Origin: Salinibacterium sp.
GTDB lineage: Bacteria; Actinomycetota; Actinomycetes; Actinomycetales; Microbacteriaceae
Direction: 5' to 3'
Assembly: GCA_015234465.1 (NCBI GenBank)
Contig: JADGNA010000006.1
Location: forward strand, 1-64,000
DNA length: 64,000 bases
Of the stretch, positions 27,821 to 36,421 are shown one piece after another. The notes below the pieces were generated by a model. The model ran no database searches. It was not told where the DNA came from and saw only the letters and a program-made list of their open reading frames with translations. The position numbers were made by a program, and so were the translations under genes. Each line of letters opens with the position of its first letter. The stretch's first letter is position 1.

Positions 27821-28908
27821 GTCCACCTCCGCATCACCCGCGCCGTGAGGCCGGCGACGACAGCAGCGCTCGAGATGCCGAGCAACTCGGCATAGTCCTG
27901 CGCCGAGGGCGCGCCCCCGGCGGGGTCGCCGAAGAACTCGACCACGTCGCCGACGACAGCGCCTCGAGCGCCGACGTCGAGCACAATGGCATCCATCGCG
28001 ACCCTGCCCGCGATCGTGAGACGCTGCCCGCGCAGGAGTACCTGGGCTCGGTTTCCGAGCGAACGATCGACCCCATCGCCGTAGCCGACCGGCACCAACG
28101 CGAGCGTTGTCGGCTGGCTGGTGCGATAGGTGTAGCCGTAGGAAACGCCGACATCCCGGTCGGCATCCTTGAGGGCGATGATCGGCGCTCTGAGACTCAG
28201 GGCGGGCCGCACGCTCACGGGCGCGGGCGCGAGGGTCTCGCTGAGGCCAAAAACCTCGGCTCCGATGCGGACGATACCCGCGTAACCCCCAATGGGCGCG
28301 ACGTCGCGACCCACGGGAGATACAAGACCACGCACCTCGATGCCTCGGTCGGTGAAGAAGCCGGCCGCCTCATGCAACAGCCTTGCGTCGCTGGCACAGA
28401 GAGTGACGCTCCCCTGGGCTGCCGCCGACAGCGCACGAGCGAATGCCTCGAGTTCGGGTCGGTCGGTCGCACCGGCAACGCGTTTGATGCCGAGATCGAG
28501 CCAGACGTGTGCTGCCCCAGTTCGGACGGCGACACCGACCGCGTGCGGTGACGATGCGGCGGCGGAGAGACCGGATGCCGAAAGCTCGTCGCGAGCGGCG
28601 GTGGCCGGGAGGTTCCACACGACAATCTCACTGTCGATGCCCTCACTCCGCAGGGCGATGCCATCCGGCACATTCGATACTGCGATCGTTGATGGCCCCA
28701 CCGAGGTCACCGCGCGGGCGGCATCCACGAGCCCGTGCCCCCAGGCCTCCGAGGAGAGATCGATCAGAACACCGGCACCAAAAGCTTCGCGACGGAGAGC
28801 GCGGAGGTTGTCTTCGACGACCTGCTTCGAGACGAACGCGAGCCGCGTGCATCCCCCTGAGAAGACAGAGGGCTCCCCCGCAGTGGCATCGCCGAGCGCG
28901 TCAGTCAC
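27817..28908 (-). CDS. Alanine racemase paralogue B: catalytic Tyr present, PLP lysine absent
   Basis: 363-residue Alr-family protein complementary to its neighbour. The PLP motif KADAYGHGL reads SSEAWGHGL, so the lysine is S52 and the tyrosine W56; the carbamylated-lysine position is W136 (HVWLDLG). The C-terminal domain is intact: VGVSYGYTY, VPVGYGDGVDRSLG with Y276, and GRVAMDAIVLDVG with M305 and D306. In characterised Alr homodimers, the lysine of one subunit works with the tyrosine and methionine loop of the other, so B could complete the active site of A. It lies 9 bp after gatD and overlaps A by 4 bp, which favours balanced expression. A structural, inactive role is the alternative. 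Confidence 0.9.
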   Translation of the reverse strand: MTDALGDATAGEPSVFSGGCTRLAFVSKQVVEDNLRALRREAFGAGVLIDLSSEAWGHGLVDAARAVTSVGPSTIAVSNVPDGIALRSEGIDSEIVVWNLPATAARDELSASGLSAAASSPHAVGVAVRTGAAHVWLDLGIKRVAGATDRPELEAFARALSAAAQGSVTLCASDARLLHEAAGFFTDRGIEVRGLVSPVGRDVAPIGGYAGIVRIGAEVFGLSETLAPAPVSVRPALSLRAPIIALKDADRDVGVSYGYTYRTSQPTTLALVPVGYGDGVDRSLGNRAQVLLRGQRLTIAGRVAMDAIVLDVGARGAVVGDVVEFFGDPAGGAPSAQDYAELLGISSAAVVAGLTARVMRRWT

Positions 28909-28917
28909 CGGATGCTG

Positions 28918-29670
28918 TCAGGAGGCGGGGCGATCGACGGCGACGTTCGCGGAGCGCGCGAGGATGCGGCGGCACTCAAGCGCGAGCGAGTCGAGCTTGG
29001 CGTGGCCCTCGTTCTGCGAGTAGGAGATCCCTTTCCGTTCGCAGGCGAGCTCAATCAGGTGGTCAGCGAGCACGGGGTTCATCGCGAGCACCGGACCCTG
29101 GAGATGCGTGCCGATCACATTCGCAGCCCTCGCGCCCTCGTGCTTCGCATGGCCGTTCCCGCGCCCCGTGACCGCCGTGCCGAACGCTTCCGTCACCGGG
29201 CCGGTCAGTGCCATGGTCGAACCGTGGTTCTCGATGCCGATGAGGCGACCGAGTTCTGCGTGATCGATGACGAAGCAGTTCGTGACGACACGGTCGGCCG
29301 AAGCATCCGTCTCAATTTCCAGCACGCCGGCGCCCTCGAGCACGGCTCCGCCCGGCATGATGACGCGCGAGCCAAGCAACTGCATGCCGGCGGTCACTGC
29401 AAGCATGGGTACGCCGTCGTCGCGCCAGCCACGGAGTCGGTCGCCAATCGCCTGCGCCGAGGCTTCCAGGACACGGAGAGCGGATGCCGGCCCGGTGCCG
29501 ACCGTGACGATGTCAACATCGTCAGGCAGGTCGTCGCCCGGATTGTGCTTCACGTGGGTGACGTCGATGCCGGCGAGGCGCAAGCGCTCACGCAGCACGA
29601 TGACATTCCCCATGTCGCCGTTGACCGCCAAATGCTCGGGGAAGAGCTCGAGAATCGTCAGCTGGGTCAT
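28918..29670 (-). CDS. gatD: GatD-like class I amidotransferase lacking catalytic Cys and His
   Basis: 250-residue CobB/CobQ-type glutaminase-fold protein, the partner of MurT in lipid II D-Glu amidation. Family features are LELFPEHLAVNGDMGNVIVL, VGTGPAS, IGIENHGS and the GTHLQGPVLAMNP ending. The nucleophile elbow, normally CGG, reads AVTAGMQLLG, giving Thr93 for Cys. The usual LHGP reads LQGP, giving Gln191 for His. The three cysteines left (C132, C210, C233) are elsewhere. Glutamine hydrolysis is therefore not expected. It overlaps murT by 4 bp (ATGA), so the complex itself is probably still formed; see the findings for a possible new role. Confidence 0.88.
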   Translation of the reverse strand: MTQLTILELFPEHLAVNGDMGNVIVLRERLRLAGIDVTHVKHNPGDDLPDDVDIVTVGTGPASALRVLEASAQAIGDRLRGWRDDGVPMLAVTAGMQLLGSRVIMPGGAVLEGAGVLEIETDASADRVVTNCFVIDHAELGRLIGIENHGSTMALTGPVTEAFGTAVTGRGNGHAKHEGARAANVIGTHLQGPVLAMNPVLADHLIELACERKGISYSQNEGHAKLDSLALECRRILARSANVAVDRPAS

Positions 29671-30992
29671 GATGCGCCTCGTTCCAGGTCGCTGTGTCCG
29701 AGGAGCTTGCGCGCGAGGATCATCTGGTCATAGTCGAGGATGAGCGTTCGCTTGCCGTCGGAGGGCAGCTCCGAGGCGAGCATCGTCTTGAGCGCCTTCT
29801 CGAGGTCGGGTTCGACAGTGCCGTAGTCGATGTTGTCGTAGGCGAGGCGAAGGGCCATGAAGGCGGCCTTCGGCCCCGAGACAACGTCGACGTGGGAGAA
29901 CTTCGAGACATCCGCCGCGTAGAGCCAGGACAAGTCCTTGCTGCCCTCGTCGAGCGCGATCATGACTGATTCGGGAGCGCCGTCGAGGTAGTCGACGTTC
30001 ATCTGGAAGCTCGCGAGGTTCTTGAGCAGAAGGATCTCAAGCTCTTGGCCGTTGTGCTGCACCGTCTCGCCGCGACCGTAGACGGGCTTCGCCGACTCGA
30101 GGGCCGAGATCGCGGAGTCGAGGGAGAAGCGATCACCGAGCACCTTGCGGGCAAGCGTGATGGCGGCCGCTGCGTCGACCGCGTAGTGCAGTCCTCTCGC
30201 CGAGAGCCGCATGCTGCGTGCAACGCCATCGAACGCGATCGTCGCGGTCGCACCATCGACGGCCTGCACCTCGGCGTAGACCTCGCGCACGGAGTCTGCG
30301 GCGATCGACTCGTTCTCGTAGTCCCGCGCGATGACCTGGCCGTGTGGCGCGGACGCCACCGCCTCATCGGTGAGCCCGAAGAAGCCGAGGTCGAGACGAC
30401 CCTCCTCCTCGAGCCGGCCCGCGAGCGTGCGGAGGAAGTGGTCATCGCGGTTGAGTACGACCACGTCACTCACCTCGGCGACGATGTCCCGGAACATGCC
30501 AGCTACCCGCTCGGGCTCGTGGAAGCGGTAGATCTGGTCGATCTGCAGGTTGAGGATCACGGCCGCCGAGGGGGTCAGGGCTTCTGCGATGACCTTGCCG
30601 AACGCCTCATCGACCTCGATCACCCCGATGTCAGCCTTGAGGCGGCCGGAGAGGCTGACCTGCCCGAGCAGGGACGATGCGATTCCCTGGGGAAGGTTGC
30701 CCCCAGAAGGATTCGTGAACACGGTCAGGCCGTGCGCGCGCATGATCGACGTGAGCATGTGGGTCGTCGTGGACTTGCCGTTCGACCCGAGCACGAAGAC
30801 GTTGCCGTGAGGGAACTGCCTCGTGATGTCATGCAGGAATCGCGGCGCGAGCTTGAGCGTCACGTATCCGGGGAACGCCGAGCCGCCTCCCCTCAGCCGC
30901 GCGAGCAGCCGAACGACCTTGCCTGCCAGGATCGGGATGAAGTACCTGGCGGCAGACGGCCGCGTTCCGAGAGGCTTCGGGGGCCTACTCAA
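29667..30992 (-). CDS. murT: MurT-like Mur ligase without the zinc ribbon
   Basis: 441-residue Mur-ligase-family protein with a C-terminal DUF1727 domain, like MurT, which activates the D-Glu alpha-carboxyl of lipid II with ATP. The P-loop GSNGKSTTT is at residues 69-77; VIEVDEAFG, the divergent [16 protein letters not shown], and YGRGE follow. Characterised MurT proteins have a four-Cys zinc ribbon in the middle domain; this protein has no cysteine anywhere. The usual DxSWLWD reads [12 protein letters not shown] start at 30992 overlaps the end of sigA by 8 bp, and it is followed by gatD, alrB and alrA. The ATP-dependent ligase function is likely retained; the amine donor is unclear. Confidence 0.87.
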   Translation of the reverse strand: MSRPPKPLGTRPSAARYFIPILAGKVVRLLARLRGGGSAFPGYVTLKLAPRFLHDITRQFPHGNVFVLGSNGKSTTTHMLTSIMRAHGLTVFTNPSGGNLPQGIASSLLGQVSLSGRLKADIGVIEVDEAFGKVIAEALTPSAAVILNLQIDQIYRFHEPERVAGMFRDIVAEVSDVVVLNRDDHFLRTLAGRLEEEGRLDLGFFGLTDEAVASAPHGQVIARDYENESIAADSVREVYAEVQAVDGATATIAFDGVARSMRLSARGLHYAVDAAAAITLARKVLGDRFSLDSAISALESAKPVYGRGETVQHNGQELEILLLKNLASFQMNVDYLDGAPESVMIALDEGSKDLSWLYAADVSKFSHVDVVSGPKAAFMALRLAYDNIDYGTVEPDLEKALKTMLASELPSDGKRTLILDYDQMILARKLLGHSDLERGAS

Positions 30993-32295
30993 GGTAGTCC
31001 CGGAGCGACTGCGACCGGGACGGATGGCGAAGCTTGGCCATGGTCTTCGACTCGATCTGGCGGATGCGTTCGCGAGTCACGCCGAAGGTGTCGCCGATCT
31101 GGTCCAGGGTCTTCGGCATGCCGTCCCCCAGCCCGAATCGCATGCGGATGACGCCTGCCTCACGCTCCGAGAGCGAATCAAGAAGCGATTCGAGCTGCTT
31201 CTGCAGCATCGTGAACCCCACGGCGTCCGCCGGAACGACGGCCTCGGTGTCCTCAATGAGGTCACCGAACTCGCTGTCGCCATCCTCGCCGAGCGGCGTG
31301 TGGAGCGAGATCGGCTCGCGACCGTACTTCTGCACCTCGACGACCTTCTCGGGCGTCATGTCGAGTTCGCGGCTCAGCTCCTCCGGAGTGGGCTCTCGGC
31401 CCAGGTCCTGCAGCATCTGGCGCTGCACTCGCGCAAGCTTGTTGATGACCTCGACCATGTGGACCGGGATACGGATCGTGCGAGCCTGGTCAGCCATGGC
31501 GCGCGTGATGGCCTGACGGATCCACCAGGTCGCGTAGGTCGAGAACTTGAAACCCTTCGTGTAGTCGAACTTCTCAACAGCACGGATAAGGCCCAGGTTT
31601 CCTTCCTGGATGAGGTCGAGGAACTGCATGCCGCGTCCCGTGTAGCGCTTTGCCAGCGAGACGACGAGGCGGAGGTTGGCACCGAGCAGGTGGCTCTTGG
31701 CGCGCTGGCCGTCCTTGGCAACCCACTGCAGCTCGCGCTTCTGAGCGGGTGACAGCTTGTCGCCCTCGTTTGCGAGCTTGTCCTCGGCGAACAGGCCCGC
31801 CTCGATACGCATGGCCAGCTCGACCTCCTCTGCTGCGTTGAGGAGAGCGACCTTACCGATCTGCTTGAGGTAGTCCTTGACGGGGTCGGCCGTCGCGCCC
31901 GTGATCGTGGCCGAGTAGACGGGAACCTCATCGTCCTCGTCTGCCATCGAGAGCACGATCGCGCCCGTGGGCAGCTTCTCGTCGGCAGCGCCGCTCGTCG
32001 CCGTGCCCTCGTCGTCTGCGTCTTCGACGACGGCGCCGTCGGCCTCCGGCTCTTCAGCGGGCTCCTCGACGGCGACTGCCTTCTTCTTCGCGCGCGTCTT
32101 GGCGGGAGCCTTGGGCTCGGCGCCATCACCCGCAGCCGTCTTCTTCGCGGCGGGCTTCTTCTTCGCGGGTGCCTTCTTGGCGGCTGCCGTCGTCTCGACG
32201 TCCTGCTCTTCGACGGTGTCGACCACCGCGTCGGGCACCTCCTGCGAGGCCTTGCCCTTGGCAGACTTGGATGTGGTCGTGGTGCGGGTAGCCAT
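30985..32295 (-). CDS. sigA: Principal RNA polymerase sigma factor
   Basis: 436-residue sigma-70 group 1 factor (SigA/HrdB type). A Lys/Ala/Glu-rich N-terminal extension of about 120 residues is typical of actinobacteria. Region 1.2 is [16 protein letters not shown]; region 2 is [27 protein letters not shown] and [14 protein letters not shown]; region 4 ends [23 protein letters not shown]. It directs housekeeping transcription. I chose ATG 32295 (MATRTTTT), with a GAAAGAAAGG ribosome binding site. The 170-bp leader has an AT-rich AATAATTAG stretch that may be a -10. Its 3' end overlaps murT. Confidence 0.97.
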   Translation of the reverse strand: MATRTTTTSKSAKGKASQEVPDAVVDTVEEQDVETTAAAKKAPAKKKPAAKKTAAGDGAEPKAPAKTRAKKKAVAVEEPAEEPEADGAVVEDADDEGTATSGAADEKLPTGAIVLSMADEDDEVPVYSATITGATADPVKDYLKQIGKVALLNAAEEVELAMRIEAGLFAEDKLANEGDKLSPAQKRELQWVAKDGQRAKSHLLGANLRLVVSLAKRYTGRGMQFLDLIQEGNLGLIRAVEKFDYTKGFKFSTYATWWIRQAITRAMADQARTIRIPVHMVEVINKLARVQRQMLQDLGREPTPEELSRELDMTPEKVVEVQKYGREPISLHTPLGEDGDSEFGDLIEDTEAVVPADAVGFTMLQKQLESLLDSLSEREAGVIRMRFGLGDGMPKTLDQIGDTFGVTRERIRQIESKTMAKLRHPSRSQSLRDYLE

Positions 32296-32465
32296 GCGGT
32301 TACCTTTCTTTCGGGAGGATCGTGCCTTCCCTTCGGGCAGCACTAAGACCCATGTCAAGTCCGGGAGCCAGCGACATCATCACATCGGCAATCGGACCAT
32401 CGAACGGGTCTCAAACACTAATTATTGCACGCTTTGCCGGGACGCCACTCCACCGGGGGTGCTGC

Positions 32466-33779
32466 TCAGCTTCGCTTGCGCCGAAGGGCTCTGTAGAGAG
32501 CAACCCAGAGCGGTGCCACTTCTATTCCCTCATCGTCCTTGAGGCGTCGCCGTGTGAGGCGACGAGTGTGCAGGATGAAATACGTTCCCACCGCGAGCAC
32601 GAGGAACTGCGTGGCAAAGGCGGCCCGGAACGACTGCCAACTGTAGAGTCCCTCCCCGGCGTCTCCGGAGACGGCATCGAGCGTCATCCCGATCAGGAAC
32701 ATCATCGTCAGGCTCGCAACGAAGCCGCCCACGTTGACAATGCCTGTGGCGGAGCCATGGCTTCGCAGGGGGTTGAAGCTCCGTGCGAACTCGAAGCCGA
32801 TGAGGGAACCGGGCCCCCCGGCCCCGAGCACGATGATGAGCACGCAGACGAGCCAGAAGGGAGGAGGCGAGGTCTGCGCGAGCACGACGAGCCACGCAAT
32901 GACCGTGCATCCGACGATCCCCAGCACGAGCGAGGAACGGCGGAAGGGGTAACGCGCGGTTAGGACACCGAGGATCGGCCCTGCGACCACGCCCGAGAGC
33001 AGCAGGAGACTGAGGAGTCCCGCGGCGGTTCCTGGCGAGTAGCCGAGCCCGCTCACGAGGAACGGGAACCCCCAGAGGAGGGCGAACATGGAACCGGGCG
33101 CCTGGGTCGTGAAGTGCGACCAGAAGCCGAGCTGCGTGCCGGGCCGCCGGAGGGCCTCTCGAGCCTCCCGGAATGCGTGACCCCACGATTCCACCTCGCC
33201 GGACGCTGCAGTGCCCGCCGGCGAATCCTTCACGACCGCGAGCGTCAGCAGCAGGGAGCACAGCGCCGCCGCACCCGCCAACCCGAAGGCGGGCGTCCAT
33301 CCGAAGTCATGGAGCACCCATGCGAAGGGCACGGCGGAGAGCAGTTGGCCCAGCTGTCCCACGTTGCCCGTCCACTGGGAGACCTGCGGCAGGATGCGCC
33401 CGGCGAACCAGAGGGGCAGCAGCCGGAGTACGGAGATGAAGGTCATGGCATCGCCCGTGCCCACCAGGATGCGCCCGACGACGGCGAGCCAGAAGTGATC
33501 AGCGAATGCGACCGCGAGTTGCCCCGCAAGCATGACGGCTGCTCCCCCGCTGATGAGCACCCGGGGGCCCACCCTGTCGAGCATCACGCCGACGGGGATC
33601 TGCAACCCGGCATAGACGATGAGCTGCACGACCGCGAGCGTCGACAGCACGGAGGCCGTGATCTCGTATCGATCGGTCGCCTCGACGGCGGCCACCCCGA
33701 GGGACGAGCGCTGCATCACGGCAACCACGTAGGCGAACACCGCGCATCCCCAGATGACCCAGGACCGGCGCGAATTCAC
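32466..33779 (-). CDS. Major facilitator superfamily transporter
   Basis: 437-residue, 12-helix MFS protein. The loop 2-3 motif reads GVMLDRVGPRVLISGG, close to the family GxLaDrxGxkr. WGFPFLVSGLGYSPGTAAG and SFNPLRSHGSATGIVNVGG fall in the second half. It resembles the nitrate/sugar-phosphate type transporters found in actinobacteria; the substrate cannot be told. GTG start with AGGA upstream. It follows the PAC2 gene by 41 bp and is probably co-transcribed with it. Confidence 0.85.
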   Translation of the reverse strand: MNSRRSWVIWGCAVFAYVVAVMQRSSLGVAAVEATDRYEITASVLSTLAVVQLIVYAGLQIPVGVMLDRVGPRVLISGGAAVMLAGQLAVAFADHFWLAVVGRILVGTGDAMTFISVLRLLPLWFAGRILPQVSQWTGNVGQLGQLLSAVPFAWVLHDFGWTPAFGLAGAAALCSLLLTLAVVKDSPAGTAASGEVESWGHAFREAREALRRPGTQLGFWSHFTTQAPGSMFALLWGFPFLVSGLGYSPGTAAGLLSLLLLSGVVAGPILGVLTARYPFRRSSLVLGIVGCTVIAWLVVLAQTSPPPFWLVCVLIIVLGAGGPGSLIGFEFARSFNPLRSHGSATGIVNVGGFVASLTMMFLIGMTLDAVSGDAGEGLYSWQSFRAAFATQFLVLAVGTYFILHTRRLTRRRLKDDEGIEVAPLWVALYRALRRKRS

Positions 33780-33820
33780 TCCACGATCCTAACGACGCAG
33801 TCGCGCGAGCGACGGCGTGG

Positions 33821-34747
33821 CTACGGTGCGGGAGAGTCGTCGTCACCCTTGCGGCGGGTCGCCAGGAACTTCTCGAGTTCTGCCGCGATCTCGTCCGCTG
33901 TCGGCAGGGCGCCATCGACATCCGTCAGGGGCGAGCGCACGGCGTTGCCCTCCATGTAGGCGTCGTGGCGCTCCTCGAGTGCACCGACGAGTTTCGCCAG
34001 CTCACCGTTCTCCGCGACCTGAAGGTCGATCCGCGAGACGAAGTCGCGGCCGTCCTCGCGCAGTCGATCGGTCGGGAAGATGAGGCCGGTCGCCGCCGTG
34101 ATGCATTCGAGTGCCTTCACAGCGGCGTCCGGGAATTCGGTGTCAGAGAGATAGTGCGGAATCAGCAGCACGAATCCGGCAACCTCGTGCGCCGTCTGCT
34201 GGAGCGAGAATTCGAGGAGGTGGAGCGCGTTCGCTGGCACCTGGGTATGTGGGCGCCAGACCGACATTGCGTCGATCAACTCCGTGCGGTTGCCGCTCAC
34301 GGTGACTCCGATCGGACGCGTGTGCGGCACCGGCATGGGGATTGAGTGCACCCAGGTGACCGAGCCAACCTCGAAGCGCTCGATGAGAGACAGCACTGCA
34401 CGAGTGAAGCGGTCCCACTGGTAGTCGGGCTCGTAGCCGGAGAGCAGAAGGAAGGGCCTGCCCAGCTCATCCGTCAGTAGTTCCAACGAAAGGCGGGCCG
34501 GAACATAGTTCGCAAGATGGTCGCGATCAAAGGAGATGAGCGGCCGCCTGGCCCTGTAGTCGAGCAGCTCGTCATTATCGAAGACGGCCACGGGCTCACC
34601 GCCGAGGTCCACGCGCACCGCCTCCGTGAACTGGGACACTGCGGATCCCGCATCGGCGAAGCCCGTCAGGGCCGCGACGAGCGGCACGCCCGGCGGAACT
34701 GCCCCGAAGGCGGCCCCAGCGCTGTAGAGCCCATCGACCTCTCGCAT
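33821..34747 (-). CDS. PAC2 family protein
   Basis: 308-residue protein of the PAC2 (proteasome assembly chaperone 2) family, widespread in actinobacteria. Family motifs are TGFADAGSAVSQF, DYRARRPLISFD, LLLSGYEPDYQWDRF and TVSGNRTELID. A role as an assembly chaperone has been shown in eukaryotes; in bacteria the function is open. ATG 34747 is chosen because upstream codons in the same frame are not family-like and would run into the opposite pepA gene. Divergent from pepA with 88 bp between. Confidence 0.88.
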   Translation of the reverse strand: MREVDGLYSAGAAFGAVPPGVPLVAALTGFADAGSAVSQFTEAVRVDLGGEPVAVFDNDELLDYRARRPLISFDRDHLANYVPARLSLELLTDELGRPFLLLSGYEPDYQWDRFTRAVLSLIERFEVGSVTWVHSIPMPVPHTRPIGVTVSGNRTELIDAMSVWRPHTQVPANALHLLEFSLQQTAHEVAGFVLLIPHYLSDTEFPDAAVKALECITAATGLIFPTDRLREDGRDFVSRIDLQVAENGELAKLVGALEERHDAYMEGNAVRSPLTDVDGALPTADEIAAELEKFLATRRKGDDDSPAP

Positions 34748-34835
34748 GCTCCAATCGTATCCACGGGCACTCGGCGGGCGCGCCCGCAGGCCCCCGACCC
34801 AGCACGCCGAGAGCGAACACGAATAGCATTGCGGG

Positions 34836-36329
34836 ATGCCAACACCGAGCCTCGCCATCGCCACCACTCCACCAGAAGCAATCGCCGCGGACGTCCTCGT
34901 CGTCGGCGTCAGCAGCCGGGGAGACGAGGCGCCCCGCGTCCACAGCGACATCGCCGCCATCACCGCGCTCAGCGATCGCCTCTCTGACCTGGGCGTCACG
35001 GGTGCACGCGACGAGCTCGTGCGAATCGCGGTGCCGGATGTCGCAGCGCGCGCCGTTGCGCTCGTCGGACTTGGAAAGGGCGAGCCGACAGAGGAAGCGC
35101 TCCGCGCGGCGGCGGGAAGTGCGACCCGCCAGCTCGTGGGAACGACCACCGTGGCCATCGCGCTCCCTCACAGCAGCGAGGCGGAACTCTCTGCAGTGCT
35201 CGAAGGCGCCGCCATCGGCGCGTACGCCTATACGGAGTCACGCGGTAAGTCGAAGGCCTCGACCAAGGTTCCCGCGTCTGAGGTTCTCGTCGCAGCCGAA
35301 TCCGACTCCCCCGAGCTCGTCGAGCGGGCCGATGCGATTGCCGAGGCGATGACGGTCGCACGAGATCTCGTCAATCTTCCCCCCGCCGTCCTGTACCCCG
35401 AAAGCTTCGCCGAGCGCGCCCGCGAGCTCTTCGCCGGTCGCACAGGGGTCGAGGTCACGGTGTTCGACGAGGCGCAGCTCGAGAAGGGCGGCTTCGGTGG
35501 CCTCCTGGGCGTCGGTCGCGGCTCCGAGCGCGGTCCCCGGCTCGTGCGTATCGATTACTCGCCCTCCGACGCGGGCAAGCACCTCGCCCTCGTGGGCAAG
35601 GGCATCACCTTCGACAGCGGCGGCCTGTCACTGAAGCCAGCAGCGTCCATGGTCGGCATGAAGTACGACATGGCCGGTGCAGCCACCGCACTCGGCGTGG
35701 TGCTCGCGGCATCCCGGCTCGCGCTCCCCGTGCGTCTCACCGCGTGGCTGTGCCTCGCGGAGAACATGCCATCCGGCGAGGCCATGCGCCCCAACGATGT
35801 CATCACCGTGCGTGGAGGCACCACGATCGAGGTGCTCAACACCGACGCCGAGGGACGCCTGGTCCTCGCCGACGGACTCGTTGCGGCGGGCGAGGAACAG
35901 CCCGACGCCATCATCGATATCGCGACGTTGACGGGCGCAGCGATCGTCGCACTGGGCACGCGCTACGCGGGCGTCATGGGTGACCGCGCGCTCGTCGGCC
36001 AGCTCTGCGACGCCGCCGATCGGGTCGGCGAGAAGTTCTGGCCCATGCCGTTCGCAGAGGAACTCCGCGCTTCGCTCACTTCTGATGTCGCGGATATCGC
36101 CAACGCCAAGATCGGCAGCACGGCCGGCGGGATGCTCCTGGCAGCCACCTTCTTGAAGGAGTTCGCGACGCCGCGCCCCGGCGGGGAATCAACGATCCCG
36201 TGGGCTCACATCGACATCGCCGGACCGGCCAACAACCAGGGATCCGGCTATGGATTCACGGGCAAGGGCCCGACCGGAGTCGCCCTGCGGGCGCTCCTCG
36301 AACTGACGGACGAGTTCGGTCGGTCGTAG
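34836..36329 (+). CDS. pepA: Leucyl aminopeptidase (M17)
   Basis: 497-residue hexameric metallo-aminopeptidase of family M17 that removes N-terminal residues from peptides. Metal and catalytic residues are in GKGITFDSGGLSLKPAASM, KYDMAGAA, and the family signature NTDAEGRLVLADGL. The C-terminal HIDIAGPANNQGSGYGFTGKGPTG is standard. ATG start. Confidence 0.96.
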   Translation: MPTPSLAIATTPPEAIAADVLVVGVSSRGDEAPRVHSDIAAITALSDRLSDLGVTGARDELVRIAVPDVAARAVALVGLGKGEPTEEALRAAAGSATRQLVGTTTVAIALPHSSEAELSAVLEGAAIGAYAYTESRGKSKASTKVPASEVLVAAESDSPELVERADAIAEAMTVARDLVNLPPAVLYPESFAERARELFAGRTGVEVTVFDEAQLEKGGFGGLLGVGRGSERGPRLVRIDYSPSDAGKHLALVGKGITFDSGGLSLKPAASMVGMKYDMAGAATALGVVLAASRLALPVRLTAWLCLAENMPSGEAMRPNDVITVRGGTTIEVLNTDAEGRLVLADGLVAAGEEQPDAIIDIATLTGAAIVALGTRYAGVMGDRALVGQLCDAADRVGEKFWPMPFAEELRASLTSDVADIANAKIGSTAGGMLLAATFLKEFATPRPGGESTIPWAHIDIAGPANNQGSGYGFTGKGPTGVALRALLELTDEFGRS

Positions 36330-36421
36330 TAGGCTGGCAGAACGATTGATCTGCCGCTGGATGCGTGTCTCGGCTCCGGGATGCGGTCTTGCACAAAGCC
36401 TCATCCACAAGGAGTTGACGG

